Shown: positions 5,949 through 13,106, numbered from the stretch's first letter. The stretch is DNA of 31,868 nucleotides from a virus (IMGVR_UViG_3300043331_000537:1-31868), one strand, 5' to 3'. The notes: generated from the letters alone by a model not told the origin. Program-made: numbers and translations.

Positions 5949-6755
5949 ATGCGATTCCTCATCAGCACCGCACTCCTGTCGTCGCTGCTCGCGTTCGCTC
6001 TCCCTGCCCACGCCGCGCTGTGTGACGGCGTCCAGGACGACACCGCGGCCATCACAACGATGGCCCAAGCAGGGCGCGTCACGTTGCCTGCTGGTACGTG
6101 CCGCGTGCGCGATGTCGACGCGACCGGGCTCGTCGGCCTGATCATCGAGGGCGCCGGTCCGAGGACAGTGATCGTCCAGCTCGATCCGAGCCGGCCGGCG
6201 ATCGATCTGACGGGCTCGACGGATGTCGTGATCCGCGACGTCGCCTTGCGGACCGCCGCTCCGAACTCCGTCCCCGCGCTCTTGCTGATGACGATTCAGG
6301 ACCGGGAGCCGGAGACATGGTATGTGACCGTGGAGAGAATCCGCGCCCGCGGAGACTGGGCGATCGCGCCCCTGTACATGTTCGGCTGGGCGGGGATCAC
6401 GGTGAGGAACACGACGCTCGAGAACACCGCCCCGTGGGGCGCAGCGCTCGTGATCTCGTCCGATAACGGCTGGGGGCTGACCTCATCCTATCGTCAGGTG
6501 AGCGCCGGGCAGATGGGCGTCACGAACAGCTCATTCACCACGATCACGGATTCCCGCCTGCTCGCATGGGGCAGCGACAGCATCGCGCTCGTGCTGCGCT
6601 CGCTCGATCACGTGCGCGTGCGCAACGTGCAGACGATCGCGAGCGGAGTCTGTCAGGTGATGTTCCAGCAGGCGCCGACCTACAACCCCACGATCACGAC
6701 GACGCTCGAAACGATGGCGTTCGACGGCTCGGCGTTGCCGACCTGCGGGGAGTGA
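5949..6755 (+). CDS. Exported right-handed beta-helix (pectate-lyase-like) protein
   Basis: 268 aa, with GGAG upstream of ATG 5949. Residues 1-22 are a Sec signal peptide (MRFLISTALLSSLLAFALPAHA) with AHA-type cleavage. The mature start CDGVQDDTAAITTMAQAG, then LPAGTCRV, is the usual opening of Pectate_lyase_3/tailspike-like beta-helices (DGV-DDTAAI). Repeated short beta strands follow (VVIRDVAL, ITVRNTTLENT, TTITDSRLL, VRVRNVQT). Cysteines near each end could form a disulfide in the periplasm. A signal peptide is unusual for a virion tailspike, so an exported host-modifying or polysaccharide-acting protein is likely. No catalytic residues can be assigned. It lies directly before the Cas12-like gene. 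Confidence 0.8.
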   Translation: MRFLISTALLSSLLAFALPAHAALCDGVQDDTAAITTMAQAGRVTLPAGTCRVRDVDATGLVGLIIEGAGPRTVIVQLDPSRPAIDLTGSTDVVIRDVALRTAAPNSVPALLLMTIQDREPETWYVTVERIRARGDWAIAPLYMFGWAGITVRNTTLENTAPWGAALVISSDNGWGLTSSYRQVSAGQMGVTNSSFTTITDSRLLAWGSDSIALVLRSLDHVRVRNVQTIASGVCQVMFQQAPTYNPTITTTLETMAFDGSALPTCGE

Positions 6756-6793
6756 TCGCGCCGTGAGCCCTGCCCCCGGCCTTAACCCCACCC

Positions 6794-7945
6794 GTGGGCG
6801 ATGAGCCCACACCCCGAGGCGCTCTTCACGCGCCGCATGAGGTGCAGGGGGCAGGACTCACGATCACCGCGCAGCGTACGGTGCGTGTGCCGCTGGAGAT
6901 GATCGATGACGAGACGTGGCGGTCGCTGCGCCAGCTCGCATATCGCACGGCCGCCTTCGCCAATCATCTCCTCTCGGAGTCGTACATTCGCGCGAAAGGC
7001 GGGCCGAAACTCCCCACCTACACCGATGCGCGCGGCGAGCTCTCGGCCGCGATCCGTGATGCCGTGAGCCGCGAATGCATCGGCCTCTGGCGCCGGCTCG
7101 GCAAAAAGATTTTGCGCGGCGAGCAGACGCTGGCGCGGTTCAGCGCGGACCGCGCGCTGGTGATCCGCGACCGCGGCGTGCGCCTGTTGCGTGACGAGGC
7201 GGGCGCCTACACGATCACGCTGCGGCTCATCCCGCAGGACGTCGGCGAGGTCACCCGCCTCCCCGTCTGGATGCCGGCGCTCCGCAAGGACCGCTGGCTC
7301 GCCGACCTCCTCGCAACGCTACACGCAGGCGATTGGCCGATCACGAAGGCGACCATCCAGTTCGAGCGGCCTGGCCGCAAAGTGTTCGCGCGTCTGACGT
7401 ACGAGCGCCCGGTGCCGACTGCTGAGACGCGCGAGGGGCAGGCGACGCTCGGACCGGTCGAGGCTGATGGCGCGCTCTGGCTGCGCGCGAACGGTCGCAC
7501 GCTCTCGCTCTCCGATCGCGTCTATCATCTGCGCACGATGAAAGACCACTACGCCGGCATCCTCGCGCGGCTGCGACGCGACCTCGGCAAGCGCGGTCGA
7601 CGCCAAGATCATCGTCGCGCCGTGCTCCGCGCGGGGACCTTCGAGCGGTGGTCCGAAGGCCCGCTGCATGTCCTGTCGCGGATGATCGTCGACTGGTGCG
7701 TCAGGGAGCGCATAGCCACGCTGGTGTGGGCGATCGGCGAGGATGGCTCACTGCCGTGGGATCGGCTCTCGCGGCTCGTATGCTACAAGGCACAGGAGGC
7801 GGGGCTGGCGGTGTCGCAAATCACCCCATCCGCGGCGCCGACGGACGCGTTGCGAAACGGCGAAGACGGTGCCGCCTCGGAAGGGCGCACGAAACGCGGA
7901 CGCGTGAAGCCGTTGCAGGAGCTGACCGATCAGGGTGGGGCGTGA
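6794..7945 (+). CDS. Compact TnpB/Cas12-like protein with degenerate RuvC domain (putative RNA-guided DNA-binding effector)
   Basis: 383 aa, the usual size of TnpB and the smallest type V effectors. An N-terminal strand TAQRTVRVPL leads into a helical region (WRSLRQLAYRTAAFANHLLS, then SAAIRDAVSRECIGLWRRLG), like the WED/REC parts of the family. RuvC-like features follow. GQATLGPVEADGALWL fits the RuvC-I strand, with Thr218 where DLG has its Asp. LHVLSRMIVDWCVRERIATL leads to VWAIGED, with Ala313 where the catalytic Glu belongs. YKAQEAGLAV is the strand-helix before the zinc finger. The zinc-finger cysteines are missing, and EDGAA near the end may be the remnant of DxNAA (Glu357). The protein is therefore probably nuclease-dead and may bind targets to silence them, as Cas12m and TnpB-derived repressors do. 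GTG 6842 is an alternative start. Its last codons lie in the first CRISPR-like repeat. Confidence 0.65.
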   Translation: MGDEPTPRGALHAPHEVQGAGLTITAQRTVRVPLEMIDDETWRSLRQLAYRTAAFANHLLSESYIRAKGGPKLPTYTDARGELSAAIRDAVSRECIGLWRRLGKKILRGEQTLARFSADRALVIRDRGVRLLRDEAGAYTITLRLIPQDVGEVTRLPVWMPALRKDRWLADLLATLHAGDWPITKATIQFERPGRKVFARLTYERPVPTAETREGQATLGPVEADGALWLRANGRTLSLSDRVYHLRTMKDHYAGILARLRRDLGKRGRRQDHRRAVLRAGTFERWSEGPLHVLSRMIVDWCVRERIATLVWAIGEDGSLPWDRLSRLVCYKAQEAGLAVSQITPSAAPTDALRNGEDGAASEGRTKRGRVKPLQELTDQGGA

Positions 7946-8101
7946 AGGAGGTAGACCTGGGCGTCCTCTGCTGACAGTAGATCGTGTTGCAGGAGCTGAC
8001 CGATCAGGGTGGGGCGTGAAGGTGATGGACCGCGGCCGGACCGACCAGCTCCTCCTGTCGCACGAGTTGCAGGAGATGACCGATCAGGGTGGGCGTGAAG
8101 G
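7912..8101 (+). CRISPR. Three-repeat CRISPR-like mini-array beside the Cas12-like gene
   Basis: Repeats are at 7912-7948, 7986-8022 and 8066-8101. The first two are identical over 37 bp (GTTGCAGGAGCTGACC...GGGGCGTGAAGG). The third has a C-to-A change and loses one G, as is common for the repeat furthest from the leader. The intervening sequences are unrelated (37 and 43 bp). A weaker match continues past the repeat (ending GACC in the first two), so the true unit may be about 46 bp with 28- and 34-bp spacers. The repeat holds a small hairpin CTGA-CCGA-TCAG. Degeneration of the last copy suggests transcription rightwards, which puts the repeat 5' of the spacer as in type V crRNA. No cas1 or cas2 is seen. 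Confidence 0.75.
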
Positions 8102-8117
8102 TGCGACACTGACCTTG

Positions 8118-8136
8118 GGTACGGCGCTCACGTACC
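8118..8136 (+). other. Stem-loop after the array
   Basis: GGTACG and CGTACC form a perfect 6-bp stem with a 7-base loop. It sits between the third repeat and the Shine-Dalgarno (GGGAGG) of the next gene. It could mark the 3' end of the array RNA or control translation of the membrane protein downstream. No T-run follows. Confidence 0.4.
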
Positions 8137-8149
8137 GGGAGGCGCGCGC

Positions 8150-8356
8150 ATGGTGGTGCCGGCCGTCGTTCAGCCCCTCGTCTGGCTGCTCATCTTCGAC
8201 GTCGTGCTGGCCGTCATCTGGTGGATCCTCTCGATGTTTGGCTTCTCGATCCCCGAGCCGCGGCTGCGCCAGGTGATCGTGGCGCTGATCATCATCATCA
8301 ACGTGGTCGTTGTGCTGGTCTGGCTGCTCGGGTTCCTCGGCGTGCGGTTCGCCTGA
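8150..8356 (+). CDS. Small holin-like membrane protein (68 aa)
   Basis: ATG 8150 follows GGGAGG by about 8 bases. Two long hydrophobic segments (LVWLLIFDVVLAVIWWILS and VIVALIIIINVVVVLVWLLG) are separated by IPEPRLRQ, giving a two-helix hairpin. The arrangement VxWILxxxxF..IPEP...V..VI....VL..LLG is frequent in small phage and bacterial proteins often labelled holin-like or Thivi_2564-type. It could form lysis pores, but no endolysin is beside it. It ends 9 bases before the converging late operon. Confidence 0.7.
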   Translation: MVVPAVVQPLVWLLIFDVVLAVIWWILSMFGFSIPEPRLRQVIVALIIIINVVVVLVWLLGFLGVRFA

Positions 8357-8365
8357 CGCGCGGTC

Positions 8366-8884
8366 TCACGGCGCCTCGAGCGCGGCCGGCGTCGCCGCCA
8401 TCGCGAGGTCGAAGCTCTCTGTGGCCGGCACGACGGCGGGTAGCGGCTCAGGGACCGGCGCCGTCGTCGGCGGGTCGGGGTCAGCGGCGCCGAGCGGCGA
8501 GGTAAGCCCCGTGCGATCCAGGGACATGCGCGGATCCCGGTAGCGCGGACTCGACACCGCGATGCTGTCGCAGATCACGCGCTCGGTCTCGTTCTGCGCC
8601 GTGTTCCGGCACGTCGCCGCCGCGAGGGCGACGAGCTGCTCGAGCAGCCGCGTCGTGGTCGCCTGGTGGCGCTCGATGTTCTGCGTGAGCTGCTCGTGGT
8701 CCTGCCGCACCGCGCGGATGTCGCGCTCCATCCCCGTCGCCATCTGATAGACGAGCCCTACCGCGATCACGCTCGGCACGCCCACCAGGGAAATCGCGCG
8801 GACCCACCACGGAGTGCCCGCCAGCACCGCCCCGCCCGTGCCCGTCTCGCCGTCGGTCGCCGTCGCCGTCATGCGCCGAGCCAT
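8366..8884 (-). CDS. Single-span membrane protein with coiled coil (172 aa)
   Basis: Starts at ATG 8884, one base after the previous stop; ATG 8872 is an alternative. A short cytoplasmic N-terminus precedes one membrane helix (AISLVGVPSVIAVGLVYQMA). A charged coiled coil follows (ERDIRAVRQDHEQLTQNIER, then HQATTTRLLEQLVALAAAT) and then a Pro/Ala/Thr-rich tail. This layout is seen in spanin-like and other late membrane proteins at the end of tail modules. It is the last gene of the leftward late operon and converges with the holin-like gene. Lysis function is only suggested by context. Confidence 0.7.
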   Translation of the reverse strand: MARRMTATATDGETGTGGAVLAGTPWWVRAISLVGVPSVIAVGLVYQMATGMERDIRAVRQDHEQLTQNIERHQATTTRLLEQLVALAAATCRNTAQNETERVICDSIAVSSPRYRDPRMSLDRTGLTSPLGAADPDPPTTAPVPEPLPAVVPATESFDLAMAATPAALEAP

Positions 8885-8885
8885 C

Positions 8886-9113
8886 TCAATCCGCCCCTCT
8901 TCCGCAATCCAAAGCGCGCCCCATCCGGCGCAGCGTCCCCCGGATGCCCGGGGGGCTCAGACGGATTAGTGTGGCATGCCGCGCGCAGAGTTCCCACAAT
9001 CGCACGTGGCCGACAATGAACACGTGCGTCGCCGGGATGGCCCCGCAGCGCTCCACTTCTTCGCCCGATTGCCAGGCGGTCGGATAGCGGCACGGCGCCG
9101 CGGCGGCGGGCAT
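8886..9113 (-). CDS. Small protein of 75 aa, unknown
   Basis: ATG 9113 lies 3 bases after the preceding stop. The product (RYPTAWQSGEEVERCGAIPA, then THVFIVGHVRLWELCARHA) has a balanced composition and a plausible alpha/beta pattern. A competing frame (8869-9120) begins in a perfect ATGA overlap but encodes a low-complexity Arg/Gly/Pro sequence, so I prefer this one. Three cysteines are scattered. No family recognised. Confidence 0.5.
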   Translation of the reverse strand: MPAAAAPCRYPTAWQSGEEVERCGAIPATHVFIVGHVRLWELCARHATLIRLSPPGIRGTLRRMGRALDCGRGAD

Positions 9114-9116
9114 GGC

Positions 9117-9641
9117 TCATGGCTCACGGATGGACACCAACAGCTCGTGCTGATAGACGAATCCCGTGGAGGCCGTCGCCACGTAGATCACGAGGTGCTG
9201 CTCGCCGTCCAGGCCGCCGGCGAGGTTCTGCGTCACCACGGGCGTCGCGACGGTCCGCTCGGCGTCGCAGAGATCGACTGTCGTGGCGCGATAGACGAGG
9301 TCGCCCGCGAGATGCGCCGCGGCGGCCGTCCCGTTCACGTGGCGCGTGCAGCCCGTGAAGGTGTCGCCGTCCTTCGGACCGAGCGTGATCTGCTCGGCGC
9401 CGACGTGGATCTCGTCGCCCTCCTCGAAGGCGAGGCCTACCGTCAGCACCACGGTCGTGGCGTCCGCGGCGAGCGCCGCCGCGAGCGTCGTCGCGTACTG
9501 CGCGTAGCGCGCGATCACGTACGTGGTCGCATCGCTCGCGAGGGTGGCGCTGTCGGTCAGATCCCCGGTGAAATCTGCGCTGTACGACAGATCATCCAGG
9601 GGGCGTTTCGTCACCGTGCCGATGATCGCCATCGGGGTCAC
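9117..9641 (-). CDS. Tail-region structural protein of ~171-174 aa
   Basis: GTG 9641 would couple to the fibre gene by GTGA. ATG 9632, with AGAGAGGA about 10 bases upstream, is at least as likely. The N-terminus (LDDLSYSADFTGDLTDSATL) resembles small phage Ig-like or structural segments. The middle (TTVVLTVGLAFEEGDEIHVG, then AEQITLGPKDGDTFTGCTR and HVNGTAAAAHLAGDLVY) is a short beta-domain seen in many phage tail proteins, and a related copy occurs in the hub protein at about 16130-16320. It is probably a virion component near the fibre. Confidence 0.7.
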   Translation of the reverse strand: MTPMAIIGTVTKRPLDDLSYSADFTGDLTDSATLASDATTYVIARYAQYATTLAAALAADATTVVLTVGLAFEEGDEIHVGAEQITLGPKDGDTFTGCTRHVNGTAAAAHLAGDLVYRATTVDLCDAERTVATPVVTQNLAGGLDGEQHLVIYVATASTGFVYQHELLVSIREP

Positions 9642-12532
9642 GTCCTCTCTGGCGCGTCGAAGGACACCGCTCGCACGGGCACCACGAAGGTCCCGCTCCG
9701 CGTCGGCACGGTGACGACCACGCCCTGTGGCGTGAGGATGACCGAGAACACCGCGTCGGCGCCGGTCAGCGTGTAGACGCCGGTCCCGGCCGTGAGCAGC
9801 GCGGTGCGGAGGAGCGCCGCGTCCTGCCCTGTCAGCGTGTAGGCGCCGGCCGCGGCGAGGATCGTCCGCGCGAGAGCGAACTGCGCGTCCTGGCCGGTGA
9901 GCGCGTACGCGCCCGCGCCCGCGGCGAGCTGGTGGGCAGCCAGGAGCCCGGCATCCTGCCCCGTCACCGTGTACGTCCCGACCTCGGCGCCGAGCAACCG
10001 GGTGACCAGCAGACTCACGGCCTGGCCTGCGAGCGTGTAGGCGCCGGCGTCAGCGGTCAGCGTGCGGCCCTTCCACAAGTTGACGACCTGGCCGTCCAGC
10101 GCGTAGGTCCCCGCCTCGGCGACGAGGAGGCGCGCTGCGGTGAGGCCGGCGGCCTGGCCGGTGAGCACGTAGCTCCCCGCGTCGGCCGTCAGGATCGCCG
10201 GGCCGCTCTCAAGCGTGATGCCGTACTTGTCCGCGAGGTAGGTCTCGACCTGGAGAATCTGCGCGCCGCTGAGCGCGACGTCGTAGGCGAGGATCTCGGC
10301 GATGTCGCCGGTGTAGGCGCCGCCCGCCCCATCGCGGAAGTTCCCGACGTTCACCTCGTCCTGCGTGAGCACGAGCGTGGCCGCCGCGTTCGTCTGCTGA
10401 TCGACGAGTGCGCCGTTGTGATAGAGCGCGTGCTCGTTCGATCCGAGCGAGGCGTCGAAGGTCGCGCGCGCCAGATGGGGCGCCCCATCCTCATACGCCA
10501 CCGCACCCGTCGCCAGCACCGGCGATGATCCGGTCGTGCTGTAGGACGCCAGCGCCGGGCCCGCGTCGACCTGGAGCGAGAATCCAACGTTCGACGTATC
10601 GCGCGGCGAGCTGACGAGATACTTCACGCTACCGGGCACGGTCGTCGTACGGAAGACGACGAAGATCGCGCCGCCCGTATCGCCGTTGAGCGGCGAGCCC
10701 GAGCGAAAGAGGCAATCGCCGCCATCAAAGCGCACGACCGGATGGCCGTTGACGATGTTGACCTTGTAGACGGGCTGGCGCGCGGCCAGCGTCTGCGCCA
10801 GCGCCACACCACCGGCGGCATCGGCCCACGACGTCACCGCCGCGCCATCGGCGAGCGCGAGGTCCCCGGCCTTGAACCACAGGTCCGGCGCCGCCAGCGC
10901 TGCGAGCATCGCCCCCTGCCCCGTGAGCACGTACGCACCCGCGCCGGCCGCGAGCAGGCGCGCCGCGAGGAGCCCGACCGCCTGCCCGTCCAGCGTGTAC
11001 GCGCCCGCGTCGGCGGCGACTTTCCGCGCGGCGAGCAGGCCCGCAGCTTGTCCCGTCAGCGCGTAGGATCCCGCCGCGGCCGCGACCTTGCGCGCGGCCA
11101 GGAGCCCCGCCGCTTGGCCCGTGAGCGTGTACGCGCCCGCAGCCGCCGTGAGCGCGTATGCCGTCGCGGCGCTGGGAACGAAGACCATGGCGGCGATGCC
11201 CGAGTAGCGCATCAGGTCCTGCGTCCACGAGGCCGCGATCGCGGCTGCGGTCGTCTGGACCTTGTAGCCGCCGCCGAGGTTGTTGGAGTCCCCGGCGTTC
11301 GCCATGTCGACGGTCTCGGTGCCCCACGACGAGGTCGGCGAGTAGATCGGCGCCGTCTGCGTCGAGCCGAGCGAGTGAATGCAGGAGAAGATGTACGCGC
11401 CGTCCTCGCTCGGCGTCACCGAGGGCATCGCGTGATCGCCGGGGTTGAAGTCGTCGAGCGAGGGCGACGGGCCGCCCACGCAACGCTCGAAGGTCGCCGC
11501 GCCGGCGAAGGTGTGCGTGACCTGGCCCTTCCAGCGTGTGTTCTGATCGAGCGTGACGGTGATCGTCTGCGGCGTCCCCGTGATCCCCATGCCGCAGTAC
11601 GCGATCCAGGTCTGGTTGTAGCCGTAGTAGTCCCACACGCCGATGATGTGCAACGGCGTGGCGCCCGCCGCAACGGCGGTCACGCGGGTGAAGTTGCTCG
11701 TCTCGAAGTACGTGTAGCCGGCGACGTTGTACCCGCTGTTAATCGTCGAGGGCATCGTCGTCGCCATCGTGGAGGCGTCGCCCGCGTCCTGATTGCCCGC
11801 GCTCTCGTCATGCGCGACGGTCCCGCTGCCTCCGGCCGGTGTGTCGATCTCGGCGAAGGTGCAGACGCCCCACCCGCCCGCGGTCCCCGTGCCCTGCGTG
11901 ATCGAGACGTCCCCGAGCGCGCTGGCCGTCGTCTGGATCTTGTAGGCGACGTAGACGCTGAGATCGGTGCCGGTCGTGTTGCGGAACTGGCCGAGTCCAG
12001 TCCACCCGCTACCAGAAAGGCTGCTCCAGGTCGTGGCCGTCGCGGACGTCGTGAACCACCACGCGATCGTGACGGTGCTCGCGTGCGTCGGCGTATACCC
12101 GGTGATGGTCTTGGTCGTGCCCGTCGCGGTGAATGTGCCGGTGCGAACCCAGCCGTTCGGGTCGACGACCCACGTTTTCCCCGCGCCGCTCGGAGCGAAC
12201 ACGGCGCCGACCGCCGACATGGCGGCCGTGCCCGAGCCGCCCTCGTCGACGAAGACGGGGTTCGCGGACCACGTGCCGTTGAACTGACACCAGCACGCCT
12301 TGACCATCGCCGTGAGTGCGGCGTTCGCCGTGCCCTTGTAGTGCCGCCAGTCCTGGCCGCCCGTCGTGAGGGTTTCGGGTAGCAGGAACGTGTCGCCGCG
12401 GTAGGCGTGCAGCACGACCGTGAGCATCCCCGCCGTCATAGAACCGGGCGGGGTCCAGGTAACGGCCGGCCCCGCCTCCGCGCCGTTGTCGGCCGGTTGC
12501 GAGGTCGGCGAGCCGTGCAGCGTGATCGCCAC
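9638..12532 (-). CDS. Large tail fibre or adhesin with lectin-like domain and 22-residue repeats
   Basis: 964 aa from GTG 12532, with TAGGAG upstream. Residues ~1-455 form two related-looking beta-rich virion domains (openings GSPTSQPADNG and DESAGNQDAGDAS; each contains PP/PS-SED-like loops and KIQTT or KVQTT before a C-terminal strand). Residues 463-550 contain four copies of a 22-residue repeat (AGAYTLTGQAAGLLAARKVA). Residues ~551-782 are a LamG/concanavalin-like domain (DLWFKAGDLALADGAAVTSW, then HPVVRFDGGDCLF and IAEILAYDVALSG). Residues 783-936 contain seven more repeats. The protein is probably the receptor-binding or glycan-binding tail appendage. The tip position of the lectin domain is inference. 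Confidence 0.85.
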   Translation of the reverse strand: MAITLHGSPTSQPADNGAEAGPAVTWTPPGSMTAGMLTVVLHAYRGDTFLLPETLTTGGQDWRHYKGTANAALTAMVKACWCQFNGTWSANPVFVDEGGSGTAAMSAVGAVFAPSGAGKTWVVDPNGWVRTGTFTATGTTKTITGYTPTHASTVTIAWWFTTSATATTWSSLSGSGWTGLGQFRNTTGTDLSVYVAYKIQTTASALGDVSITQGTGTAGGWGVCTFAEIDTPAGGSGTVAHDESAGNQDAGDASTMATTMPSTINSGYNVAGYTYFETSNFTRVTAVAAGATPLHIIGVWDYYGYNQTWIAYCGMGITGTPQTITVTLDQNTRWKGQVTHTFAGAATFERCVGGPSPSLDDFNPGDHAMPSVTPSEDGAYIFSCIHSLGSTQTAPIYSPTSSWGTETVDMANAGDSNNLGGGYKVQTTAAAIAASWTQDLMRYSGIAAMVFVPSAATAYALTAAAGAYTLTGQAAGLLAARKVAAAAGSYALTGQAAGLLAARKVAADAGAYTLDGQAVGLLAARLLAAGAGAYVLTGQGAMLAALAAPDLWFKAGDLALADGAAVTSWADAAGGVALAQTLAARQPVYKVNIVNGHPVVRFDGGDCLFRSGSPLNGDTGGAIFVVFRTTTVPGSVKYLVSSPRDTSNVGFSLQVDAGPALASYSTTGSSPVLATGAVAYEDGAPHLARATFDASLGSNEHALYHNGALVDQQTNAAATLVLTQDEVNVGNFRDGAGGAYTGDIAEILAYDVALSGAQILQVETYLADKYGITLESGPAILTADAGSYVLTGQAAGLTAARLLVAEAGTYALDGQVVNLWKGRTLTADAGAYTLAGQAVSLLVTRLLGAEVGTYTVTGQDAGLLAAHQLAAGAGAYALTGQDAQFALARTILAAAGAYTLTGQDAALLRTALLTAGTGVYTLTGADAVFSVILTPQGVVVTVPTRSGTFVVPVRAVSFDAPERT
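9725..10186 (-). repeat. Seven 66-bp units encoding the 22-residue fibre repeat (block B)
   Basis: Seven tandem in-frame units of 66 bp with core GxYxLxGQ, for example AGSYVLTGQAAGL and AGAYTLTGQDAALL. They are diverged from each other at DNA level, so the expansion is old or under selection for variety. Confidence 0.85.
10883..11146 (-). repeat. Four 66-bp units encoding the 22-residue fibre repeat (block A)
   Basis: Four tandem in-frame units before the lectin-like domain. The first two are nearly identical in protein (TGQAAGLLAARKVAA), which suggests recent duplication. Confidence 0.85.
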
Positions 12533-12561
12533 GCGGGCGCGCTCCTACGCGATCGCGCGCC

Positions 12562-12831
12562 TCATGCGGCCGGCGCGGCGTCGCTCATCGCGCGCCCGCC
12601 CATGCCGCGCGCGAGGGCGCCGAGCTGGTTGTCGATGTCGATGAGCGCGGGCCGCTCGATCGCCTTGATCTTGTCGTCGAGGTCGCGGATCTTCGTGCGC
12701 AGCGCGTGCATCTCGTTCGCGAGCGTGTCCCGCTCGGCGCGCAGCGGCTGCACCTTCGCGGTGATCGCCTGCTTCTCGCCCTGGAGCCGCAGGAAGATTG
12801 CCTTCAGCTCGGGGAACTTCTCCATGCCCAT
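12562..12831 (-). CDS. Small coiled-coil protein of 89 aa
   Basis: ATG 12831 follows GAGGGGAGAGAG. Almost the whole product is a charged heptad-like helix (LKAIFLRLQGEKQAITAKVQ, then PLRAERDTLANEMHALRTKI), with a short Gly/Ala tail. It sits in the tail module between two small structural genes and the fibre gene. It could be a trimerisation or assembly chaperone for the fibre. No family assignment. Confidence 0.7.
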   Translation of the reverse strand: MGMEKFPELKAIFLRLQGEKQAITAKVQPLRAERDTLANEMHALRTKIRDLDDKIKAIERPALIDIDNQLGALARGMGGRAMSDAAPAA

Positions 12832-12854
12832 CGTCGTCTCTCTCCCCTCTTTTC

Positions 12855-13106
12855 TCAGCCGCCGATCGTCGGCAGCGGAATGTCGGCGACGACGCGCGCG
12901 GTGACGTCGCGCGTGATCTCCCGTTGCACCATCGCGCGCGCGAGGAACTCGAACATCTGCGTCTTCTGTTCGGGCGTGAGGGCCGCGACGATCGCGGCGA
13001 CCCACACCTCGAGCGGGGCCGCGTGTGTCACGCCGCGGAACGTGCCTTCGAGCCGCACCGTCTTCGGCGTGCCGAGGATCTCGACGCCGTTCAGGTAGCT
13101 AGGCAT
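12855..13106 (-). CDS. Small tail-region protein of 83 aa
   Basis: ATG 13106 overlaps the preceding stop by 8 bases. The N-terminus (YLNGVEILGTPKTVRLEGTF) is beta-rich. The C-terminus (TPEQKTQMFEFLARAMVQRE) is helical and ends with ADIPLPTIGG. It is probably a minor virion or assembly protein. Function unknown. Confidence 0.7.
   Translation of the reverse strand: MPSYLNGVEILGTPKTVRLEGTFRGVTHAAPLEVWVAAIVAALTPEQKTQMFEFLARAMVQREITRDVTARVVADIPLPTIGG

Noticed and set aside
7912-8101. Repeats considered as iterons or as duplicated promoter sites instead of CRISPR
   Set aside because: Not fully excluded, but unit length, unrelated spacers, degenerate last copy and direct adjacency to a Cas12-like gene fit CRISPR better.
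8357-8365. Bidirectional terminator between the converging operons
   Set aside because: The gap is only 9 bases and no stem with T-run was found on either strand.
8869-9120. Alternative 83-codon minus-strand frame overlapping the 75-aa gene
   Set aside because: It has an attractive ATGA junction, but the product is low-complexity Arg/Gly/Pro; the other frame looks more like a protein.
9725-11146. 66-bp direct repeats considered as CRISPR
   Set aside because: They are in-frame, diverged and lack unique spacers, so they are protein repeats.
10742-12382. 546-codon plus-strand frame opposite the fibre gene
   Set aside because: Arg/Gly-rich shadow; the minus-strand frame has clear repeats and a lectin-like domain.
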